From: UBA922 sp964565405
GTDB taxonomy: Bacteria > Patescibacteriota > Patescibacteriia > Magasanikbacterales > UBA922
DNA length: 7,334 nucleotides
Direction of reading: 5' to 3'
Assembly: GCA_964565405.1 (NCBI GenBank)
Contig: CAZMEW010000027.1
Coordinates: 1-7,334, forward strand
The notes below the pieces were generated by a model. That model had not been told where the DNA came from and did not search any database. It worked only from the letters and a program-made list of their open reading frames with translations. This document shows, piece by piece, positions 4,835-7,334 of the stretch. Every line of letters starts with the position of its first letter. Positions within the stretch are counted from its first letter, which is position 1. The translations under genes were made by a program, and so were the position numbers.

Positions 4835-5620
4835 ATGCCCATATCAATCATTTCATGGAACGTCAATGGAATCCGTGCAGCCGTAAAAAAAGGATTTACG
4901 ACTTTTTTGACCACACAAAAACCGGATATACTTGGAATCCAGGAAGTGAAAATTTCAAATGATGCACGCGAGCAGGAAAAGTTTGATTTTGTTGGATACA
5001 CCGAATATTGGAATTCTGCAGAGCGTCCCGGATATTCGGGTACCATGACCTTGGTGAATGAGAAAAAAAATGGAGCACTGAAAGTTTTGTCCCATGAAGT
5101 TGGCATTGGTAACAAAAAATTTGATTTTGAAGGACGGGTACATACCCTCGAGTTTCCAAAATTCTACTTTATCAATATTTACTTCCCGAATGCGAAGCCT
5201 GACTTATCTCGAATTCCATTCAAACAAGAATTCAATACCATGATTCTGAAAAAAGTAAAAAAACTTGAAAAGAAAAAACCCGTAATCGTGGTTGGTGATT
5301 ATAATGTAGCACATCATGAAATCGATCTTGCACGCCCAGACAGCAATCATAAAACCCATGGATTTACTGATGAAGAGCGGGCTGATATGACTAATTTTAT
5401 TGCATCAGGATTGATTGACACCTTCCGAACATTACATCCAGAAAAAGTGCAGTACAGTTGGTGGAGCCCTATGGCCGGCGCACGCGTACGGAATGTCGGG
5501 TGGCGAATTGATTATGTGTTGGTGAGTAACATACTACAAAAAAAAGTAAAATCAGCTTTTATCCTCGATAAAGTGTTTGGATCAGATCACTGTCCCGTAG
5601 GAATAGAGATAGATCTTTAA
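4835..5620 (+). CDS. xth: Exodeoxyribonuclease III / AP endonuclease
   Basis: A 261-residue enzyme of the ExoIII/APE1 exonuclease-endonuclease-phosphatase fold. It nicks DNA 5' of abasic sites so that repair synthesis can follow. The catalytic set is complete and in order: N9/N11 in WNVNGIRA, E37 in IQEVK (metal ligand), Y116 in YFPN, D155 and N157 in GDYNVAH, D226 in GWRIDY, and D251-H252 in SDHCPV. Length and the IYFPN...GDYNVAH pattern fit the ExoA/APE1 branch of the family. The start is fixed by the conserved first beta strand (ISIISWNVNG). It follows the RRM terminator and is upstream of the MutY-like gene on the same strand, so two steps of base excision repair are adjacent, although an AT-rich inverted repeat lies between them. 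Confidence 0.95.
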   Translation: MPISIISWNVNGIRAAVKKGFTTFLTTQKPDILGIQEVKISNDAREQEKFDFVGYTEYWNSAERPGYSGTMTLVNEKKNGALKVLSHEVGIGNKKFDFEGRVHTLEFPKFYFINIYFPNAKPDLSRIPFKQEFNTMILKKVKKLEKKKPVIVVGDYNVAHHEIDLARPDSNHKTHGFTDEERADMTNFIASGLIDTFRTLHPEKVQYSWWSPMAGARVRNVGWRIDYVLVSNILQKKVKSAFILDKVFGSDHCPVGIEIDL

Positions 5621-5623
5621 CTC

Positions 5624-5672
5624 AAAACGTAAAACTCAAAGTTTAAAGATTTAAGTTATAGTTTTACATTTT
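5624..5672 (+). repeat. AT-rich inverted repeat, possible terminator
   Basis: GTAAAACT (5629-5636) is complementary to AGTTTTAC (5660-5667). With one C-A mismatch the pairing extends through AAAA (5624-5627) and TTTT (5669-5672). The interior contains a second AT-rich near-palindrome, TTTAAAGATTTAA (5642-5654). It could weakly terminate the AP endonuclease transcript. The right end runs into a TTGACA sequence (5671-5676) that may be the -35 of the next gene. Confidence 0.45.
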
Positions 5673-5696
5673 GACATTTGTATCTTCAGTTATACA
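5671..5696 (+). promoter_or_regulatory. Possible promoter of the MutY-like gene
   Basis: A consensus TTGACA (5671-5676) lies upstream of TATACA (5691-5696), only 2 nt before ATG 5699. The spacer is 14 nt, shorter than the 16-18 nt sigma-70 polymerase prefers, so activity may be low or the pairing accidental. Confidence 0.3.
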
Positions 5697-5698
5697 GT

Positions 5699-6526
5699 AT
5701 GCAATCACCTCTTACCAAAAAACAAATTAGAGTATTCCAAAACAAAGTCTACGATTATTATCACCAAAACAAACGTGATTTCCCCTGGAGAAAAACTATC
5801 ACCCCGTATAAAATTGTAGTTTCCGAAATCATGCTTCAGCAGACCCAGGCTTCACGAGTAGTTGGCAAATTCAAGCTTTTTATTAAAACATTTCCCAATT
5901 TTCAATCCTTAGCTCAGGCACCTTTTAAAGATATTCTGGCTGTATGGCAAGGTCTCGGATACAACCGGAGAGCGCTTGGTCTCAAGAAACTTGCTGAAAT
6001 TATTATTTCTGAATATAAAGGCAAACTCCCGAAAACTCCGGAAGAATTAGTAGGGCTTCCGTGGATCGGACCACATACCGCTGGATCAATTGTAGCCTAT
6101 GCCTATAATTATCCAAGTATCTTTATAGAAACTAATATTCGAAGCGTCTTTATACACGAATTTTTTGGAGATCAGATAGAGATCACTGACAAACAATTGC
6201 TCCCATATGTAGAAGCTGTACTTGATCGTAAACAACCTCGCGAATGGTACAACGCACTCATGGACTATGGTACATGGCTCAAGGAAACAAACAAAAATCC
6301 AAGTCGTCGAAGTAAGCATTATTCAAAACAAAGTAAATTCGAAGGTTCAAACAGAAAATTACGCGGAATGATCCTTAGGCTTTTGACCCTTGAACCAAGG
6401 ACCAAATCTTCTATTACCGCTCACTGCGCGGACGACTTTGTGCGCGCACAAATTTTGAAAGCACTCGAGCAACTAGAACAAGATGGAATGATACGAAAAC
6501 AACAAAATAAATTTTTAATAGTATAA
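5699..6526 (+). CDS. mutY: MutY-like adenine DNA glycosylase without an Fe-S cluster
   Basis: A 275-residue helix-hairpin-helix glycosylase of the MutY/endonuclease III superfamily. MutY removes adenine mispaired with 8-oxoguanine. MutY signatures are RDFPWRKTITPYKIVVSEIM (26-45), QQTQ (47-50) and WQGLGYNRRA (83-92); the general-acid glutamate is E43. The hairpin region is LPWIGPHTAGSIVAYA (120-135), with Trp where Gly is usual. The catalytic Asp of MutY (D138 in E. coli) is replaced by Glu in FIETNIR (E144). After residue 190 the four cysteines of the [4Fe-4S] cluster are absent (only C243 exists), and a charged linker (KNPSRRSKHYSKQSKFEG) leads to a probable winged-helix tail (about 220-275) instead of the NUDIX-like domain. 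ATG 5699 is preferred to TTG 5678, which lies in the promoter region. Substrate specificity is uncertain. Confidence 0.85.
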   Translation: MQSPLTKKQIRVFQNKVYDYYHQNKRDFPWRKTITPYKIVVSEIMLQQTQASRVVGKFKLFIKTFPNFQSLAQAPFKDILAVWQGLGYNRRALGLKKLAEIIISEYKGKLPKTPEELVGLPWIGPHTAGSIVAYAYNYPSIFIETNIRSVFIHEFFGDQIEITDKQLLPYVEAVLDRKQPREWYNALMDYGTWLKETNKNPSRRSKHYSKQSKFEGSNRKLRGMILRLLTLEPRTKSSITAHCADDFVRAQILKALEQLEQDGMIRKQQNKFLIV

Positions 6527-6529
6527 TAT

Positions 6530-6559
6530 TTGACAGCACACGGGGCTATACGATATACC
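6530..6559 (+). promoter_or_regulatory. Promoter of the small GC-rich membrane gene
   Basis: TTGACA (6530-6535, perfect -35) is followed after 18 nt by TATACC (6554-6559; four of six bases). Transcription would start near 6566 and leave a leader of about 24 nt carrying a strong ribosome-binding site. Confidence 0.55.
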
Positions 6560-6577
6560 TTTACTGGACCTTTTTAC

Positions 6578-6583
6578 GGAGGG
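6578..6583 (+). promoter_or_regulatory. Shine-Dalgarno that fixes the start at 6590
   Basis: GGAGGG lies 6 nt before ATG 6590, ideal spacing. It is the only clear Shine-Dalgarno in the window and rules out the upstream TTG at 6530, which is part of the -35. Confidence 0.8.
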
Positions 6584-6589
6584 TGTGCC

Positions 6590-6799
6590 ATGTCTCTTAC
6601 GTCGAAATCTTTTGCCGCTATCACCGCTTTGGCGGTGATTCTATTGGTCACCGCCCTGACCGTAATTACCGTGGGCGTCTATCTCGATTTCGATACGGCG
6701 GGACTGAACAAGGATGCCGAGTACCTCGTGCTCAGTGGATTTGGCATCTTTTTTATCTCTATACTTGTAGCGCCCTATCGGAAGCGCTATCGATCGTGA
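6590..6799 (+). CDS. 69-aa two-helix membrane protein, unknown function
   Basis: A 69-residue protein with a hydrophobic segment at about 8-31 (ITALAVILLVTALTVITVGV), a short polar loop (YLDFDTAGLNKDAEY) and a second segment at about 46-62 ending in a basic tail (YRKRYRS). I do not recognise a family. By hand count the gene is 105 G+C of 210 (50%), while neighbours are clearly AT-richer (the first 60 bases inspected inside the MutY-like gene are 18 of 60). Codons such as GCC, ACC, CTC and GGC are preferred. Together with its own promoter, strong Shine-Dalgarno and GC-rich terminator it forms an autonomous unit that could be a recent arrival or a highly expressed gene. It ends in TGA. Confidence 0.75.
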   Translation: MSLTSKSFAAITALAVILLVTALTVITVGVYLDFDTAGLNKDAEYLVLSGFGIFFISILVAPYRKRYRS

Positions 6800-6802
6800 A
6801 GC

Positions 6803-6850
6803 GTATAAAAAGCCCGGACAGGAGGTCCGGGCATTGCTTTTTTATACTGC
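6803..6850 (+). terminator. Strong bidirectional terminator between convergent genes
   Basis: GCCCGGAC (6812-6819) pairs perfectly with GTCCGGGC (6825-6832) around an AGGAG loop. Outside it GTATAAAA (6803-6810) pairs with TTTTATAC in 6840-6847 across a short ATTGC-type bulge. T-runs on both sides allow it to serve the plus-strand 69-aa gene and the minus-strand transporter gene that ends at 6852. Confidence 0.9.
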
Positions 6851-6851
6851 C

Positions 6852-7334
6852 TTACTTTTTTAACCACCACGTATCTACTGCTTGTCCTACAAAATATCCA
6901 ATAAGGGCAGCGCCACTCGCAAGGGCAAGCATTTCAAGTCCTGCTTTCCACCAACTGCGCTTGGTATATCGAGTGGTCACAACACCTAGAGTAAACAAAC
7001 CAATGAGAGTAATGACAATTGAAAGCGGAATTGCTTTTTCAACAGGCAGTACTAAATACGGTGTTAATGGTATTGCTCCACCAATAATGTATGAAACAAG
7101 CATTGCAAATCCATTGCGGATCGGACTTCCCATTCCCTCAGGAATAACCTCAAGCTCCCGAAATGACATTTCTTTGAGCATAATTGCGGGATTAGCTTTT
7201 GCAACATCTGCCATTTTTTCTGCCAAATCTTTGGGCCAGCCGTCTTTCACATACATATCACGAAGCTCTTCCCGCTCCTCTTCAGGATGATTTTTGATTT
7301 CTTCTTTCTCCTCAAAAATCTTACGTTCATCGAT
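6852..7334 (-). CDS. VIT1/CCC1-family iron/manganese transporter (C-terminal part)
   Basis: The minus-strand frame is open from the window edge to TAA at 6852-6854, giving 160 visible residues; the N-terminus lies beyond 7334. The visible part opens with an acidic, helical, soluble stretch (ERKIFEEKEEIKNHPEEERE, then ELRDMYVKDGWPKDLAEKM), which is the glutamate-rich metal-binding domain of this family between helices 2 and 3. Three membrane helices follow: GFAMLVSYIIGGAIPLTPY, AIPLSIVITLIGLFTLGVV and AGLEMLALASGAALIGYFVG. Pro and Gly residues in the first of these (GGAIPLTPY) are typical. VIT1/CCC1 proteins move Fe2+ or Mn2+ across membranes by proton exchange. The ATG at 7256 is internal, not the start, because homology continues upstream. 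Confidence 0.88.
   Translation of the reverse strand: MDERKIFEEKEEIKNHPEEEREELRDMYVKDGWPKDLAEKMADVAKANPAIMLKEMSFRELEVIPEGMGSPIRNGFAMLVSYIIGGAIPLTPYLVLPVEKAIPLSIVITLIGLFTLGVVTTRYTKRSWWKAGLEMLALASGAALIGYFVGQAVDTWWLKK

Noticed and set aside
5678..5698. TTG start for the MutY-like gene
   Set aside because: It lies between the possible -35 and -10; the seven extra residues match nothing in the family.
6530..6589. TTG start for the small membrane protein
   Set aside because: This TTG is the first half of the TTGACA -35, and a strong Shine-Dalgarno points to ATG 6590.
6583..7290. 235-codon plus-strand frame over the transporter region
   Set aside because: Antisense shadow: the minus strand encodes clear VIT1/CCC1 sequence with acidic domain and membrane helices, while the plus frame is compositionally odd and crosses the strong terminator.
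1..7334. CRISPR array, insertion sequence, tRNA or rRNA
   Set aside because: No spaced direct repeats, transposase, terminal inverted repeats, cloverleaf or rRNA-like sequence was seen on either strand.

Overview
The window looks like a piece of a Candidate Phyla Radiation (Patescibacteria) chromosome, probably from the Parcubacteria side. This is an inference from overall character, not from a marker gene. The proteins are compact, the DNA is AT-rich (with one local exception), most genes lack a Shine-Dalgarno site, and several families are in minimal forms: a 65-aa cold-shock protein, a 92-aa single-RRM protein, a six-helix MFS unit and a MutY relative without an iron-sulfur cluster. TGG encodes Trp throughout and one gene appears to end in TGA, so nothing suggests the TGA=Gly code of Gracilibacteria/SR1.

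Layout, left to right. Positions 1-70 hold the lysine-rich tail of an upstream gene and a perfect 13-bp hairpin terminator. A cold-shock gene (205-402) follows, with its own promoter, a leader of about 66 nt and a bidirectional terminator. Directly against that terminator lies an ATG-less remnant (454-663) that matches only the C-terminal third of endonuclease V. Its last bases form the -35 of the next promoter. That promoter drives a tight operon: a membrane-anchored class A beta-lactamase-fold protein (684-1706), a half-size MFS protein (1718-2344) and a Cdd1-type helix-hairpin-helix protein (2349-2615). An extended -10 promoter then precedes a small two-helix membrane protein (2687-2923), a short GT2 glycosyltransferase (2976-3551) and an AlkD-type DNA glycosylase (3557-4264).

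The 197-nt gap at 4265-4461 is the most striking non-coding stretch. It has a very good promoter, then about 157 nt with nested complementary arms and a GC-rich core ending just before the start of an RRM RNA-binding protein (4462-4740). I read it as a structured 5' leader, possibly a temperature- or protein-responsive switch, though it could be an independent small RNA. A terminator, an ExoIII/ExoA-type AP endonuclease (4835-5620) and a clusterless MutY-like glycosylase (5699-6526) follow.

The right end carries a self-contained cassette (6530-6850) with its own promoter, the only strong Shine-Dalgarno in the window, a 69-aa two-helix membrane protein at about 50% GC, and a strong GC-rich terminator. 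Facing it on the minus strand is the C-terminal part of a VIT1/CCC1-family metal transporter (6852-7334), which runs off the window.

How the genes fit together: DNA-base repair is concentrated here. AlkD and MutY-like remove damaged or mispaired bases, the AP endonuclease cuts the resulting abasic sites, and a decayed endonuclease V sits nearby. The cold-shock and RRM proteins are both small RNA-binding proteins behind untranslated leaders, which suggests post-transcriptional or temperature control. No tRNA, rRNA, CRISPR array, insertion sequence or replication origin was seen.
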